A DNA stretch of 64,000 nt from Marinobacter nanhaiticus D15-8W (GCF_036511935.1 NZ_AP028878.1:620001-684000); one strand, 5' to 3'. Shown: positions 8,901 through 18,719, counted from the first letter of the stretch. The notes: generated by a model not told the origin, from the sequence alone. Numbers and translations: made by a program.

Positions 8901-10496
8901 ATGCATGCCCTCACCCTGATCTCGTTCCTGTTCTTTACGGGCCTCGTCGCACTGGTCACCTGGTGGTACACCCGCAGTGATGACCATAGCAGCACCCGGG
9001 GCTACTTCCTGGCCGGGCGCAACCTGACCTTCCCGTTCATTGCGGGTTCGCTGCTGATGACCAACCTGTCCACCGAACAGATGGTCGGGCTCAACGGCGC
9101 CGCCTTTACCGACGGGCTGAGTGTGATGGCGTGGGAGATCGTCGCGGTTATCGCGCTGGTCGCCCTGGCGTTGTTCTTCCTGCCGCGCTTCCTGCGAAGC
9201 GGGATTGCCACCGTGCCCCAGTTGTTGCGGATCCGTTTCGATCCAACGACGCAGTTGATCTGTAACATCATCTTCCTGATCGCCTACGCGGTGATCCTGC
9301 TGCCGATTATCCTCTACTCGGGCGCAGTGGGTCTGCAGGGTATGCTGGATCTGCCGGGGCTGACGGGTATCCAGTCGGATACGGCGCTGCTTTGGGGCAC
9401 AGTCTGGGTTGTAGGCATTATCGGCTCGATCTATGCGCTGTTCGGTGGTTTGCGTACGGTTGCATTCTCGGACACCCTGAATGGTATTGGTCTGCTGATC
9501 GGCGGTTTCGTGATTGTTTACTTTGGCCTTCAGGCGGCGAGCGATGGCAACGGTGTGATGGCCGGTTGGGATGCGCTCAAGCAAGCGAACCCGGATAAGC
9601 TAAACTCCATAGGGGGCAGTGACCAACAGGTTCCGTTCGCGACACTGTTTACCGGCGTCCTGCTGATCAACCTGTTCTACTGGACGACCAACCAGCAGAT
9701 CATCCAACGGACGTTTGCTGCCAAGACCCTGGCGGAAGGACAGAAAGGCGTTCTGCTGACCGGTCTGTTCAAGTTGCTCGGGCCGCTCTATCTGGTGCTG
9801 CCAGGTATTATCGCCTTCCATCTCTATGCCGGTGACGACATCCGCGCCGACGAAGCCTATGGCCACCTGGTGTTCAACGTATTGCCGCCGTACCTGACCG
9901 GCTTCTTCGCCGCCGTCATGGTTGGGGCGATCCTGTCGTCCTTCAACTCCGCGCTGAACAGTACCACCACGCTGTTCAGTCTTGACCTCTACAAGGGCGT
10001 GATCAACAAGAACGCGACTGAGGAGCAGGTGGTCAAATCGGGCAAGGTCTTCGGCTGGATCATGGCTATTGCCGCGATGACGATTGCGCCGCTGCTGGCG
10101 GGTCAGGACAGCCTGTTCGGTTACCTGCAAAAGATGAACGCGATGTACTTCATCCCCATCCTGGCGGTGGTGCTGGTCGGCCTGCTGTCCAAGCGCGTTC
10201 CGGCCATCGGTGCGAAGATCGCGTTGATCGGCGGCTGCGCCATTATTGGCCTGGTCTACTTCGTGCCGCCGTTCACCGGCCTGCTGGACGTAATCCATGA
10301 CTTCCACTTTGTTGCTCTCGTCTTCGTCATCCTTGTAGCTATCATGTTGATTCTCGGCAAGGTCAGCCCGCGGCCCACAGCATGGGTCCATGAAGATGCC
10401 GGCCAGGTCGACCTGACACCGTGGAAGGGCGCTGTGCCGTCAGGCATTGTGCTGGTGATTCTTGTGATCTCGATCTATGTGGCGTTTGCGGGGTAA
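8901..10496 (+). CDS. sodium:solute symporter (SSS family), sugar-type
   Basis: Integral membrane symporter of 531 aa with about 14 hydrophobic segments, of the SglT/YidK branch of the SSS family. It likely imports a sugar or aldonate with Na+. Characteristic stretches are RGYFLAGRNLTFPFIAGSLLMTNLSTEQMVGLNG, with its sodium-site helix, and SSFNSALNSTTTLFSLDLYKG. The frame is open 60 bases further upstream, but ATG 8901 is preceded by AAGGA and begins the first membrane helix (MHALTLISFLFFTGL). Its position in the iclR unit points to uptake for the dgo-like pathway. Confidence 0.88.
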   Translation: MHALTLISFLFFTGLVALVTWWYTRSDDHSSTRGYFLAGRNLTFPFIAGSLLMTNLSTEQMVGLNGAAFTDGLSVMAWEIVAVIALVALALFFLPRFLRSGIATVPQLLRIRFDPTTQLICNIIFLIAYAVILLPIILYSGAVGLQGMLDLPGLTGIQSDTALLWGTVWVVGIIGSIYALFGGLRTVAFSDTLNGIGLLIGGFVIVYFGLQAASDGNGVMAGWDALKQANPDKLNSIGGSDQQVPFATLFTGVLLINLFYWTTNQQIIQRTFAAKTLAEGQKGVLLTGLFKLLGPLYLVLPGIIAFHLYAGDDIRADEAYGHLVFNVLPPYLTGFFAAVMVGAILSSFNSALNSTTTLFSLDLYKGVINKNATEEQVVKSGKVFGWIMAIAAMTIAPLLAGQDSLFGYLQKMNAMYFIPILAVVLVGLLSKRVPAIGAKIALIGGCAIIGLVYFVPPFTGLLDVIHDFHFVALVFVILVAIMLILGKVSPRPTAWVHEDAGQVDLTPWKGAVPSGIVLVILVISIYVAFAG

Positions 10497-10519
10497 CCAG
10501 TAGTCGCTGTAGTCCATTG

Positions 10520-10558
10520 AAAAGGCGTCGTCGGCCATACCGGCGACGCCTTTTGTTT
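10520..10558 (+). terminator. rho-independent terminator after symporter
   Basis: Arms AAAAGGCGTCG (10520-10530) and CGACGCCTTTT (10544-10554) form an 11-bp stem followed by a T-rich tract (TTTTGTTTT). It ends the iclR-lactonase-symporter unit. Confidence 0.88.
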
Positions 10559-10620
10559 TCTGGTGGGTGCATTGCCGGGGTTTGCCGAATTGAATTACTG
10601 TTCATCTCCAAGTCTGCCTA

Positions 10621-11445
10621 ATGGTTTGCTCCATGCCCGCTGTTCTCTGCCGCTCAATCTTCCTAGTTAGCCTTCTTGGTCTCGTTGGCCCGGCGAATGC
10701 AGCCTGCCCTGCTCATCCGGCTGGCGACTACGAGCAAATCTACTGTGAAATCAAGGCCAAGGGCGGTGGCACCACGCTGCCTTCCTTTGAGGACTTTCGG
10801 CGCAACGCCCCCCAAGTCCAGGCCTTGCTACTAAAACGCCCCGCCCAGCGTCTGGGTATCGAAATACCCAAACCTGCTGCCAACGCTATGGCCCCTACCG
10901 CAGATGACGAACATCGATCCCAGCCCGAACCAGAGACGGCTGTACCCGAGACCTCGCCGACCCCAGCAGGCATGGACAACTGCGTATTAAAGGGAAAGGT
11001 CATTCTCTGCTCAGGCAGAATCTATCGACTGGCCACGAACCAGCCCAATAGCGCACTAGGGGAGGGCGTACTCGGTGAATCAAACACATTGGCCCTGGAA
11101 AGCTTTTCGGGCGGCCTGAACGACGAAGCGGCTGTGCGCCGATACCTCTCGAACGCCTACGACCGCTATATCGCCAAGATGGTGGAGATTGGTTTGGGCG
11201 GTGCGACCATGAGCTTCACCCGCTTCTACAATAGCTTTCACCGCCATGAAACAGAGGGGGTCGACTTTGCCGAACGGATGGAATCAACGTTCCGCTATCT
11301 CAAAGAGGACAAGCAGAACCTGGCGGTGAGTGGGCGACTGACCGATGAGCTGCCAAAACGCATACAGGAGTGCGCTTGGGCCGGACGTGCTGTTATCGTC
11401 TGTGATGATGTGGCGACCAATTGGGTTTATGTGCGGGCTGACTAG
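10621..11445 (+). CDS. secreted protein of unknown function
   Basis: A 274-aa protein not recognised as a known family. It has a clear Sec signal peptide (about residues 1-27, hydrophobic SIFLVSLLGLVGPANA, cleavage near ANA-AC), so it is probably periplasmic. After a short helical region there is a Pro/Glu/Thr-rich linker (residues about 85-120), then a compact C-terminal domain with six or so cysteines, including CVLKGKVILCSGR and ECAWAGRAVIVCDD, suggesting disulfides. An alternative ATG at 10633 also keeps the signal peptide. No strong ribosome site is seen. It is convergent with fdsD and shares no obvious operon. Confidence 0.6.
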   Translation: MVCSMPAVLCRSIFLVSLLGLVGPANAACPAHPAGDYEQIYCEIKAKGGGTTLPSFEDFRRNAPQVQALLLKRPAQRLGIEIPKPAANAMAPTADDEHRSQPEPETAVPETSPTPAGMDNCVLKGKVILCSGRIYRLATNQPNSALGEGVLGESNTLALESFSGGLNDEAAVRRYLSNAYDRYIAKMVEIGLGGATMSFTRFYNSFHRHETEGVDFAERMESTFRYLKEDKQNLAVSGRLTDELPKRIQECAWAGRAVIVCDDVATNWVYVRAD

Positions 11446-11672
11446 CTGGCCTGGCGCAACTCCTTCAGCTGCGCCACCGCCAACCTGGAAACCTGATTCA
11501 GCTCACTCCCATCAATGTCCTCATACTCGATAATCTGCTGCTTCATACTACGCGCCCAGAACTTCTTGATATGAGCCGCGACCGCTTCGGCCGCCTTGTG
11601 CTTGTCGCCATGGTCGAGGTTGGTGCTGATCTGGTTGATCATCTTGATCAGGTGGTGCAGTTGGTCACTCAC
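11442..11672 (-). CDS. fdsD: formate dehydrogenase delta subunit
   Basis: A 76-aa protein matching the FdsD subunit of soluble NAD+-dependent formate dehydrogenases, needed for assembly or activity of the molybdoenzyme (family knowledge). Family features are the N-terminal LHHLIKMINQISTNL, KKFWARSMKQQII and the acidic, helical remainder. The start is GTG, overlapping the fdhD stop as GTGA, with AGGAG upstream. It is the last gene of the fds operon and overlaps the 3' end of the convergent secreted-protein gene by 4 nt. Confidence 0.88.
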   Translation of the reverse strand: MSDQLHHLIKMINQISTNLDHGDKHKAAEAVAAHIKKFWARSMKQQIIEYEDIDGSELNQVSRLAVAQLKELRQAS

Positions 11673-12547
11673 GTCTTGTTCTCCTGGACTGCTTCGACAA
11701 TGTGCGTGGTCTGACCCTGGTGGTAGATCACGTGGCGCCCCGGACGGGCGAATCCAATCAGGCTCATGTCGGCCTTGCGGGCTTCTCGAATGGCCAGTCC
11801 CGTCGGTGCGGATACGGCGACAAGGCAGCCAATGCCTACCGTGGCGCTCTTCTGGACCATCTCGAAGCTGGCCCGGCTGGAAATCAGGGCAAAGCCACTC
11901 TCGAAGGTGTTGCCGGTGCGCCGGCGATGGCCTATCAGTTTGTCCAGGGCGTTGTGTCGACCCACATCCTCGCGGACGGCGATAATCGACCCATCGACGC
12001 CGCACCACGCGGCAGCGTGTGTGGCGCCGGTTTGCGCCTGTAAAGGTTGATGCTGCTTGAGCTCTGTCAGCGCAGCCTGGATCGCTTGGTCGCTGATCGC
12101 CGGGTGGGCTCCAACTTTCGGTATTTTACGGATCGCGTGGGCGAGCGACTCGGTGCCGCACAAACCACAGCCGGTGCGGCCGGCCATATTGCGGCGCTGT
12201 TCCTTGAGGGCGAACAGGCGCTCGGTGGCGATGGTCATTTCTGCGGTCACGCCGTCCGGGCCGTAGTCCAGTTCGAGTTCGTAGACTTCATCTAGGCTGC
12301 GGACGATGGTTTCGGAAAGACTGAAGCCCAGCGCGAAATCCTCCAGGTCCACCGGGGTGGCCATCATCACGGCATGGGAGATGCCGTTGTAGACCATGGC
12401 CACCGGGATTTCCTCGGCGACGACGTCATCTCCCTCGCTGGCCCGTCCCGTACCGCGCTCGTCGACGCGGGTCTGGAACAGGGGCGAGGGCGCGGCCTCG
12501 TTGTCGGCGGCCGCGTTCAGGTCACTTGAGCGCAAAGTTTGATTCAT
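11669..12547 (-). CDS. fdhD: formate dehydrogenase accessory sulfurtransferase
   Basis: FdhD transfers sulfur from IscS to the molybdenum cofactor and is required for active formate dehydrogenase. The cysteine motif TGCGLCG, in the flexible loop, is present, as are the family blocks DVGRHNALDKLIG and SRASFEMVQKSATVGI. ATG 12547 overlaps the end of fdsA by 26 nt; a TTG at 12562 would add five residues. It lies between fdsA and fdsD, the usual order in proteobacterial fds operons, and gives a 292-aa product of normal length. Confidence 0.93.
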   Translation of the reverse strand: MNQTLRSSDLNAAADNEAAPSPLFQTRVDERGTGRASEGDDVVAEEIPVAMVYNGISHAVMMATPVDLEDFALGFSLSETIVRSLDEVYELELDYGPDGVTAEMTIATERLFALKEQRRNMAGRTGCGLCGTESLAHAIRKIPKVGAHPAISDQAIQAALTELKQHQPLQAQTGATHAAAWCGVDGSIIAVREDVGRHNALDKLIGHRRRTGNTFESGFALISSRASFEMVQKSATVGIGCLVAVSAPTGLAIREARKADMSLIGFARPGRHVIYHQGQTTHIVEAVQENKT

Positions 12548-15410
12548 CGGAGGTTTGCTCAAGGTACGCCTGCTGTAGTTCGTCGAAATGGTGGAAGTGC
12601 TTCTGCCATGCCGAGGGCTGGGTGACCTTTTCCACCTGTACGGCGGTCACCTTGTACTCGGGACAATTGGTGGCCCAGTCGGAGTTATCCGTAGTGATCA
12701 CATTAGCACCGCTGCCCGGATGGTGGAATGTCGTGTAGACCACCCCTGGCAGCATGCGACCACTTATCTTACAGCGTAACACTGTCTGGCCGACACGGCT
12801 GGTAATACCCAACCAGTCGCCTTCCTTGATACCGCGCAATTCCGCATCGCTGGGATGGATCTCCAATACATCCTCATGATGCCACTGGCTGTTCTCGGTC
12901 CGCCGGGTCTGGGCGCCCACGTTGTACTGGCTGAGGATGCGTCCAGTGGTGAGCAGCAATGGATAGCGCCGGTTGGTGCGCTCCTCGGTGGCCACGTAAT
13001 CGGTGATGGCGAAATGCCCCTTGCCAATGGGGAAGTCCACCTCGTGCATCGTCGGGGTGCCATCGGGATGGGTGTCGTTGCACGGCCACTGGATGCTGCC
13101 CCGTTCCTCGAGCTTGGCATAACTGACGCCGGTAAAGGTCGGGGTCAATTGGGCGATCTCGTCCATGATCTCGGACGGATGGCTGTAGTTCATCGGGTAA
13201 CCCAACGCATTCGCCAGGTCCTGGGTCACCTCCCAATCCTCTTTGCCGGCTACCGGCGGCATCACTTTGCGTACCCGGTTGATGCGGCGCTCGGCATTGG
13301 TAAAGGTGCCGTTCTTCTCCAGGAATGTGGAGCCGGGCAGTAGCACATGGGCGTACTTGGCGGTCTCGTTGAGGAAAATGTCCTGCACGATCAGGCAGTC
13401 AAGCGAAGTCAGTGCGCTTTCCACATGCTGGGTATTGGGATCGGACTGGGCGATATCCTCGCCCTGTACATACATCGCCTTGAAGGTGCCGGCGATGGCG
13501 GCATCGAACATGTTGGGGATGCGCAGGCCTGGTTCGTCGTCGATCTTCACCTTCCATATGTCTTCGAAGCGCTCACGCACCGAGGGATCACTCACGTGCT
13601 GGTAGCCCGGAAGTTCGTGGGGGAAGGAGCCCATGTCGCAGGAACCCTGCACATTGTTCTGACCCCGTAGTGGGTTGACGCCCACGCCTTCGCGCCCGAG
13701 GTTGCCGGTGGCCATCGCCAGGTTGGCGATACCCTGCACCATGGTGGACCCCTGGCTGTGCTCGGTCACTCCAAGACCGTAGTAGATCGCGCCATTGCCG
13801 GCGGTGGCGTAGGCGCGCGCCGCTTCGCGAACCTGTGCGGCGGGCACGCCGGTTTCGGTTTCCAGGGCTTCCGGCGAGTTGCGTTCCTCACTGATGAAGT
13901 TACGCCAGGCCTCGTAGGCTTCAGTCTCGCAGCGGCGCTCGATGAAACCCTTGTCCTCAAGACCTTCGGTCACCACCACGTGCGCCAGCGAATTGATCAG
14001 CGCGACGTTCGTACCCGGTTTCAACGCCAGGTGCATGGACGTGCTGCCATGGGGTGTCTTGAGTAGATCGATCCGGCGGGGGTCGGCGACGATCAACGTG
14101 GCGCCCTGACGCAGCCGCCGGCGCATCTGTGAGGCGAAGACCGGGTGGGCATCGGTCGGGTTGGCGCCGATAACCAGTATGGTGTCCGCCTTCATCACCG
14201 AATCGAAGGTCTGGGTCCCTGCGGATTCACCGATGGTGGTTTTCAGGCCATAACCGGTCGGCGAATGACAGACCCGGGCACAGGTATCGGTATTGTTGTT
14301 GCCGAAGGCCGCGCGGATCAGCTTCTGTAACAGGTAGGTTTCCTCGTTGGTGCAGCGTGAGGAGGTAATGCCGCCGATGCTTTCCCGACCGTACTTGGCC
14401 TGGGTCTCCTTCAGGCGCTTGGCCGCGAAGCCGATGGCTTCTTCCCAGGACACGGTGCGCCAGGGCTGGTCGATGGAGTCGCGGATCATCGGTTCCCTGA
14501 TGCGGTCCTTATGGGTGGCATAGCCAAAGGCAAAGCGGCCTTTCACGCAGGAGTGGCCGTGGTTCGCGTCGCCGCCCTTGTAGGGCACCATACGTACCAG
14601 TTGGTCGCCTTTCATCTCTGCCTTGAAGGAACAGCCTACGCCGCAGTAGGCACAGGTGGTGACCACGCTATGCTCCGGTACGCCCTGGTCGATCACGCTC
14701 TTTTCCATTAGCGTCGAGGTGGGGCAGGCCTGTACACAGGCGCCGCAGGAGACGCATTCGGAATCCATGAATTCCTCGTCCTGGCCGGCGGCGACCTTGG
14801 AGTCGAAGCCGCGCCCGTCGATGGTCAGGGCGAAGGTGCCCTGGACCTCCTCGCAGGCCCGTACGCAGCGGGAGCAGACGATGCACTTACTGGGGTCGAA
14901 GCTGAAATAGGGGTTGGAGGCATCCGTCTCCGCATCCAGATGATTCTTGCCGTCGAAGCCGTAGCGTACATCCCGCAGGCCGACGGCACCGGCCATATCC
15001 TGCAACTCGCAATCCCCGTTGGCCGGGCAGGTCAGGCAGTCCAGCGGGTGGTCGGAGATGTACAGCTCCATGATATTCCGCCGCAGCTTGGCCAGCTTGC
15101 CATTCTGCGTGGTGACGTCCATGCCTTCGGCCACCGGTGTGGTGCAGGAGGCGGGATAGCCGCGCCGACCTTCGATCTCCACGGCGCATAGCCGGCAGGA
15201 GCCGAAAGCCTCAAGGTTGTCGGAGGCGCACAGCTTTGGAATGGTGATGCCCGCCAGGGCCGCTGCGCGCATGACGGAGGTGCCTTCGGGGACGCTGATC
15301 TCCATGCCGTCGATGGTCAGGGCGACGTGTTTCTCGGACAGCATCGCCGGTGTTCCATAATCTCTCTCGGGATTGATGCGGTGTTGGCTGGGGTCGAAAT
15401 AGTTCAACAT
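12522..15410 (-). CDS. fdsA: NAD-dependent formate dehydrogenase, molybdenum alpha subunit
   Basis: Catalytic subunit of 962 aa that oxidises formate to CO2 at a bis-MGD molybdenum site. In order it shows a 2Fe-2S domain (Cys61, 72, 75, 89), an NuoG-type His/Cys cluster segment (HPLDCLTCPANGDC), two ferredoxin-like 4Fe-4S sets (Cys176-186 and Cys219-229 regions), the proximal cluster CAYCGVGC, and the molybdenum ligand cysteine in ARVCHSPTG (about Cys381). That ligand is followed by the catalytic His, as in cysteine-type FDHs rather than selenocysteine ones. ATG 15410 has GGAGG just upstream; an ATG four codons earlier lies beyond this site. Confidence 0.95.
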   Translation of the reverse strand: MLNYFDPSQHRINPERDYGTPAMLSEKHVALTIDGMEISVPEGTSVMRAAALAGITIPKLCASDNLEAFGSCRLCAVEIEGRRGYPASCTTPVAEGMDVTTQNGKLAKLRRNIMELYISDHPLDCLTCPANGDCELQDMAGAVGLRDVRYGFDGKNHLDAETDASNPYFSFDPSKCIVCSRCVRACEEVQGTFALTIDGRGFDSKVAAGQDEEFMDSECVSCGACVQACPTSTLMEKSVIDQGVPEHSVVTTCAYCGVGCSFKAEMKGDQLVRMVPYKGGDANHGHSCVKGRFAFGYATHKDRIREPMIRDSIDQPWRTVSWEEAIGFAAKRLKETQAKYGRESIGGITSSRCTNEETYLLQKLIRAAFGNNNTDTCARVCHSPTGYGLKTTIGESAGTQTFDSVMKADTILVIGANPTDAHPVFASQMRRRLRQGATLIVADPRRIDLLKTPHGSTSMHLALKPGTNVALINSLAHVVVTEGLEDKGFIERRCETEAYEAWRNFISEERNSPEALETETGVPAAQVREAARAYATAGNGAIYYGLGVTEHSQGSTMVQGIANLAMATGNLGREGVGVNPLRGQNNVQGSCDMGSFPHELPGYQHVSDPSVRERFEDIWKVKIDDEPGLRIPNMFDAAIAGTFKAMYVQGEDIAQSDPNTQHVESALTSLDCLIVQDIFLNETAKYAHVLLPGSTFLEKNGTFTNAERRINRVRKVMPPVAGKEDWEVTQDLANALGYPMNYSHPSEIMDEIAQLTPTFTGVSYAKLEERGSIQWPCNDTHPDGTPTMHEVDFPIGKGHFAITDYVATEERTNRRYPLLLTTGRILSQYNVGAQTRRTENSQWHHEDVLEIHPSDAELRGIKEGDWLGITSRVGQTVLRCKISGRMLPGVVYTTFHHPGSGANVITTDNSDWATNCPEYKVTAVQVEKVTQPSAWQKHFHHFDELQQAYLEQTSDESNFALK

Positions 15411-15426
15411 GCTTGCCTCCACTCGG

Positions 15427-16971
15427 TCAGGCTTGCTGCCGGGTCAAATCATTCGGGAAATGCTTCATGACACTCTGCACGGGGAAGGGCGTCATACCGC
15501 CCATAGCGCACAAGGAACCATCCACCATGGTTTCGCAGAGGTCGGAAAGGAGTTCGAGGTTGGCGTCGCGGTTGGTGCCGGCACGGATGCGGTCTATCAC
15601 CTCAACACCTCGCACGGCGCCGATACGACAGGGTGTGCACTTGCCACAGGATTCGATGCTGCAGAATTCCATGGCGAAGCGGGCCTGTTCGCCCATGTCC
15701 ACCGTGTCGTCGAACATCACTACGCCGCCGTGGCCGACAACGCCGCCGAAGGACGCAAAAGCTTCGTAATCGATGGGGCTGTCCCACTGGCTTTCAGGGA
15801 GATAGGCGCCCAGCGGTCCACCGACCTGGACGGCTTTCAAGGCACGGCCGCTCAGAGTGCCGCCGCCGAAGTCTTCCATTAATTCCCGCAGGGTAGTGCC
15901 GAAGGCCAGTTCCACCAGGCCACCGCGTTTAACGTTGCCTGCTAGCTGCAGGGCCAGGGTGCCGCGGGATTTCCCCATGCCGTAGTCGGCATAGGCCCGA
16001 GCCCCTTGATCGACGATAAACGGGATCGCGGCGAGAGACAGTACGTTGTTCACCACCGTAGGCCGGCCGAACAGCCCCTTGATGGCAGGTAGCGGCGGTT
16101 TGGCACGCACCATGCCGCGCTTGCCTTCAAGACTATCAAGCAGGGAGGTCTCCTCGCCGCAGATATAGGCACCGGCGCCAAGGCGCACTTCGAGGTCGAA
16201 ATGTTTGCCGCTGCCAAGGATATTACTGCCGAGGTAGCCGGCGTTGTACGCGAGTCGCAGCGCTTCGTTGAAGATCCGGTGGGCGACCGGGTATTCGGAA
16301 CGCAGATAGATGTAACCCTGGGTGGCGCCCACAGCGAGTCCGGCAATGGCCATGCCTTCAATCAGCATGTAGGGATCGCACTCCATCACCAATCGATCGG
16401 CAAAGGTGCCCGAGTCGCCCTCATCCGCGTTGCACACGATGTATTTCTGGCCGGGTGGTTCGTCGTGAACGGTTTGCCACTTGATGCCGGTAGGGAAGGC
16501 TGCGCCGCCACGTCCGCGCAAGCCTGAGTTCTTAACCTCATCGACGATAGCCTGCGTTTCCATCTTGAGCGCCTTTTCCAGGCCGGCGAAACCGCGATGG
16601 GCTTTGTAGTCCGCGATGGAGAGTGGATCGGTGATACCGATGCGGGAGAAGGTCAGGCGTTGCTGGTTCTTCAGGTAAGGGATGCTTTCGGTGAGCCCCT
16701 GGGCCAGCCGATGCTCCTGCTTGCCTTCGAACAGGCCTGACGACACCAGGTCGGCTACATCGGCCGGCTCCACCGGCCCGTAGGCGACACGACCCTCGGG
16801 CGTTGCGACCTCCACCATCGGCTCCAGCCAGAACAGTCCGCGGGAACCGTTGCGAACCAGCTCGATATCCAGTTGGCGGCCCTCCGCTCCCCGCTCGATC
16901 ATGGCGGCGACGTCATCGGCGCCCATGGCCAGGGCAGTAGTGTCGCAGGGGATGTAAACGGTTACGGTCAT
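15427..16971 (-). CDS. fdsB: formate dehydrogenase beta subunit (FMN/NADH module)
   Basis: NuoF-like subunit of 514 aa passing electrons from the FdsA clusters to NAD+. An N-terminal thioredoxin-like part precedes the FMN/NAD domain (GLRGRGGAAFPTGIKW; NADEGDSGTFADR; GAGAYICGEETSLL). The C-terminal 4Fe-4S site is ESCGKCTPCRIG. The start ATG overlaps the fdsG stop as TGATG, implying translational coupling; a GTG one codon earlier is in frame. It ends 16 nt before the fdsA start. Confidence 0.95.
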   Translation of the reverse strand: MTVTVYIPCDTTALAMGADDVAAMIERGAEGRQLDIELVRNGSRGLFWLEPMVEVATPEGRVAYGPVEPADVADLVSSGLFEGKQEHRLAQGLTESIPYLKNQQRLTFSRIGITDPLSIADYKAHRGFAGLEKALKMETQAIVDEVKNSGLRGRGGAAFPTGIKWQTVHDEPPGQKYIVCNADEGDSGTFADRLVMECDPYMLIEGMAIAGLAVGATQGYIYLRSEYPVAHRIFNEALRLAYNAGYLGSNILGSGKHFDLEVRLGAGAYICGEETSLLDSLEGKRGMVRAKPPLPAIKGLFGRPTVVNNVLSLAAIPFIVDQGARAYADYGMGKSRGTLALQLAGNVKRGGLVELAFGTTLRELMEDFGGGTLSGRALKAVQVGGPLGAYLPESQWDSPIDYEAFASFGGVVGHGGVVMFDDTVDMGEQARFAMEFCSIESCGKCTPCRIGAVRGVEVIDRIRAGTNRDANLELLSDLCETMVDGSLCAMGGMTPFPVQSVMKHFPNDLTRQQA

Positions 16972-17528
16972 CACTTCACCTCCACGGCCGAGGTGGTGAG
17001 CCGGTCCACCAGGCGATCGAATTTGTCGGCGGTCACGCGGCCGTGAATCGAATCATCCACGCGAATTGATGGGCCGCAGGCGCAATTACCCAGACAGTAC
17101 ACCGGTTCCAGGGTGAACTCGTTATCGCGACTGGTCTGGTGATAGTCCACCCCCAGCCTGTCCTTGATATGGGCTTCAAGCTGGCGGCTACCCACGGCCT
17201 GGCACGCCTCGGCGCGGCAGATATGAACCACATGGCTGCCTATCGGGTGCGTCCGGAAATGATGGTAGAAACTGATAATGCCGTGGACCTCGGCGCGGGT
17301 ATGGCGCAGGGTTTCGGCGATGATCGGCACGGCGGCTTCCGGGATATAGCCGAAGCGATCCTGGATCGCGTGCAGGATAGGCAACATAGCCCCGGGTTTC
17401 TCCTTCAGGCGATCGACCTCCTGCTGGATCAACTCGGGCGTCCATTCCTGCGGCGGTCGTGAGCCGGCAGGTGCCATGGACAAACTCTCATCGGTGCGGT
17501 TATTTTCCTCTAACATATGAATAACCAT
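16971..17528 (-). CDS. fdsG: formate dehydrogenase gamma subunit (NuoE-like)
   Basis: NuoE-like 2Fe-2S subunit, 185 aa as annotated. The four cluster cysteines are in CRAEACQ and CLGNCACGP, within the thioredoxin-like C-terminal half; the N-terminal helical part has ILHAIQDRFGYIP. The start is uncertain: ATG 17528 is the longest, ATG 17516 and ATG 17477 are alternatives, and none has a strong ribosome site. It is the first gene of the fds operon, divergent from fdsR with a 71-bp shared promoter region. Confidence 0.92.
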   Translation of the reverse strand: MVIHMLEENNRTDESLSMAPAGSRPPQEWTPELIQQEVDRLKEKPGAMLPILHAIQDRFGYIPEAAVPIIAETLRHTRAEVHGIISFYHHFRTHPIGSHVVHICRAEACQAVGSRQLEAHIKDRLGVDYHQTSRDNEFTLEPVYCLGNCACGPSIRVDDSIHGRVTADKFDRLVDRLTTSAVEVK

Positions 17529-17599
17529 TCTTAATTGTTTTTGGCTTTATTAGGCTATCTTGCTGAAAATAACACTCCAAAAATGCCCGATAAATATGA

Positions 17600-18682
17600 A
17601 TGACAATGCATAAAAAGAAGCTTCATATCTCGCCCGCCTGGGTGTTCCGGACCGAAGACGGCGAGTTGTTCGAGCCTGTCCTTTTCCGCCTGCTCAAGGG
17701 CGTCCGCGATTCCGGCAAGCTCACGGCGGCGGCCGAGGGTGCGAATATCTCCTACCGCCACGCCTGGAATCTCCTCAACCGCGGGGCCGACTTCTTCGGC
17801 GTGCCGCTGGTGCTGATGCGCAAGGGTCACGGCACCCAGCTTTCGCCCCTGGGGGAGAAGCTGTTGTGGTCCGAACAGCGGGTCAAGGCGCGCCTTGGAC
17901 CCCAGATCGACAGCATGGCGTCCGAGCTCAACATGCAACTCCAGCAACTGCTCGCCGGTGCTCACCCTGTGCTGCGCCTACATGCCAGCCATGGCTATGC
18001 GGTGGCGCTGCTGCCAGACTTCTCCGACTGGGTGGAGCTGGACCTGCAGTACACCAATCCCGCCAACGCAATAAGTGCGTTGACCCGGGGCGAATCCGAC
18101 CTGGCCAGCTTTCACTTTCCAGCTTCTCCGCAGCTGGCGGATCAAGTCATGGCGATCTACAAGCGCCAGCTCGATCTCAAGAACCTCCGCGTAATCCGTT
18201 TCGTCACCCGGGAGCAGGGGCTGATCATTCGCAGCGATAGCCGCGACTCGATCGCTGGCTTGCAGGATCTCACCAAGCCAGATGTCCGCTTCATCAACCG
18301 TGACCGCCATTCCGGTACCCGTATCCTGTTCAACCTGTTGCTGGAAGATCAGGGCATCGTCATCGACGATATCAACGGCGCCGATCAGGAAGAATTCACC
18401 CACACTGCCGTAGCCGCCTATATCGCCGCTGGTATGGCCGACGCCGGCTTTGGGGTGGAGGCCTCGGCTCGCCAGTTCGGTCTGGACTTCATCAATCTGG
18501 CGACGGAGCACTACCTGCTGATCTGTCACGAGGACAAACTCAAGCAGGGCAACATGCGCCAATTGTTGGACCTCATGCGTGCTCCGGAATTCCTGGGCGA
18601 GATCGACAAACTGCCCGGTTACGCTCCGGATCGCTGCGGCGAGATATGCACTTTTGCGCAGTTGCTCGCCAGCGATCGCTAG
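17600..18682 (+). CDS. FdsR-like regulator: ModE-type HTH plus ligand-binding domain
   Basis: A 360-aa regulator. Residues about 25-90 form a LysR/ModE-like winged HTH (TAAAEGANISYRHAWNLLNRG), followed by a dimer-helix stretch and a PBP-like domain resembling molybdate or tungstate binding proteins (AHPVLRLHASHGYAVALLPDF; FINRDRHSGTRILFNLLL). Regulators of this build sit beside fds operons (FdsR) and control them in response to formate or molybdate; the ligand here is inferred. It is divergent from fdsG. A second ATG at 17606 is possible. Confidence 0.82.
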   Translation: MTMHKKKLHISPAWVFRTEDGELFEPVLFRLLKGVRDSGKLTAAAEGANISYRHAWNLLNRGADFFGVPLVLMRKGHGTQLSPLGEKLLWSEQRVKARLGPQIDSMASELNMQLQQLLAGAHPVLRLHASHGYAVALLPDFSDWVELDLQYTNPANAISALTRGESDLASFHFPASPQLADQVMAIYKRQLDLKNLRVIRFVTREQGLIIRSDSRDSIAGLQDLTKPDVRFINRDRHSGTRILFNLLLEDQGIVIDDINGADQEEFTHTAVAAYIAAGMADAGFGVEASARQFGLDFINLATEHYLLICHEDKLKQGNMRQLLDLMRAPEFLGEIDKLPGYAPDRCGEICTFAQLLASDR

Positions 18683-18688
18683 GCTTGC

Positions 18689-18719
18689 TGGCGTCCTGCC
18701 CAACGACATCAGGACGCCA
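18689..18719. terminator. hairpin between convergent fdsR and OFA transporter
   Basis: Perfect 10-bp stem TGGCGTCCTG (18689-18698) and CAGGACGCCA (18710-18719) just after fdsR. It has no T-tract, so terminator function is plausible but not proven by sequence. Confidence 0.5.
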
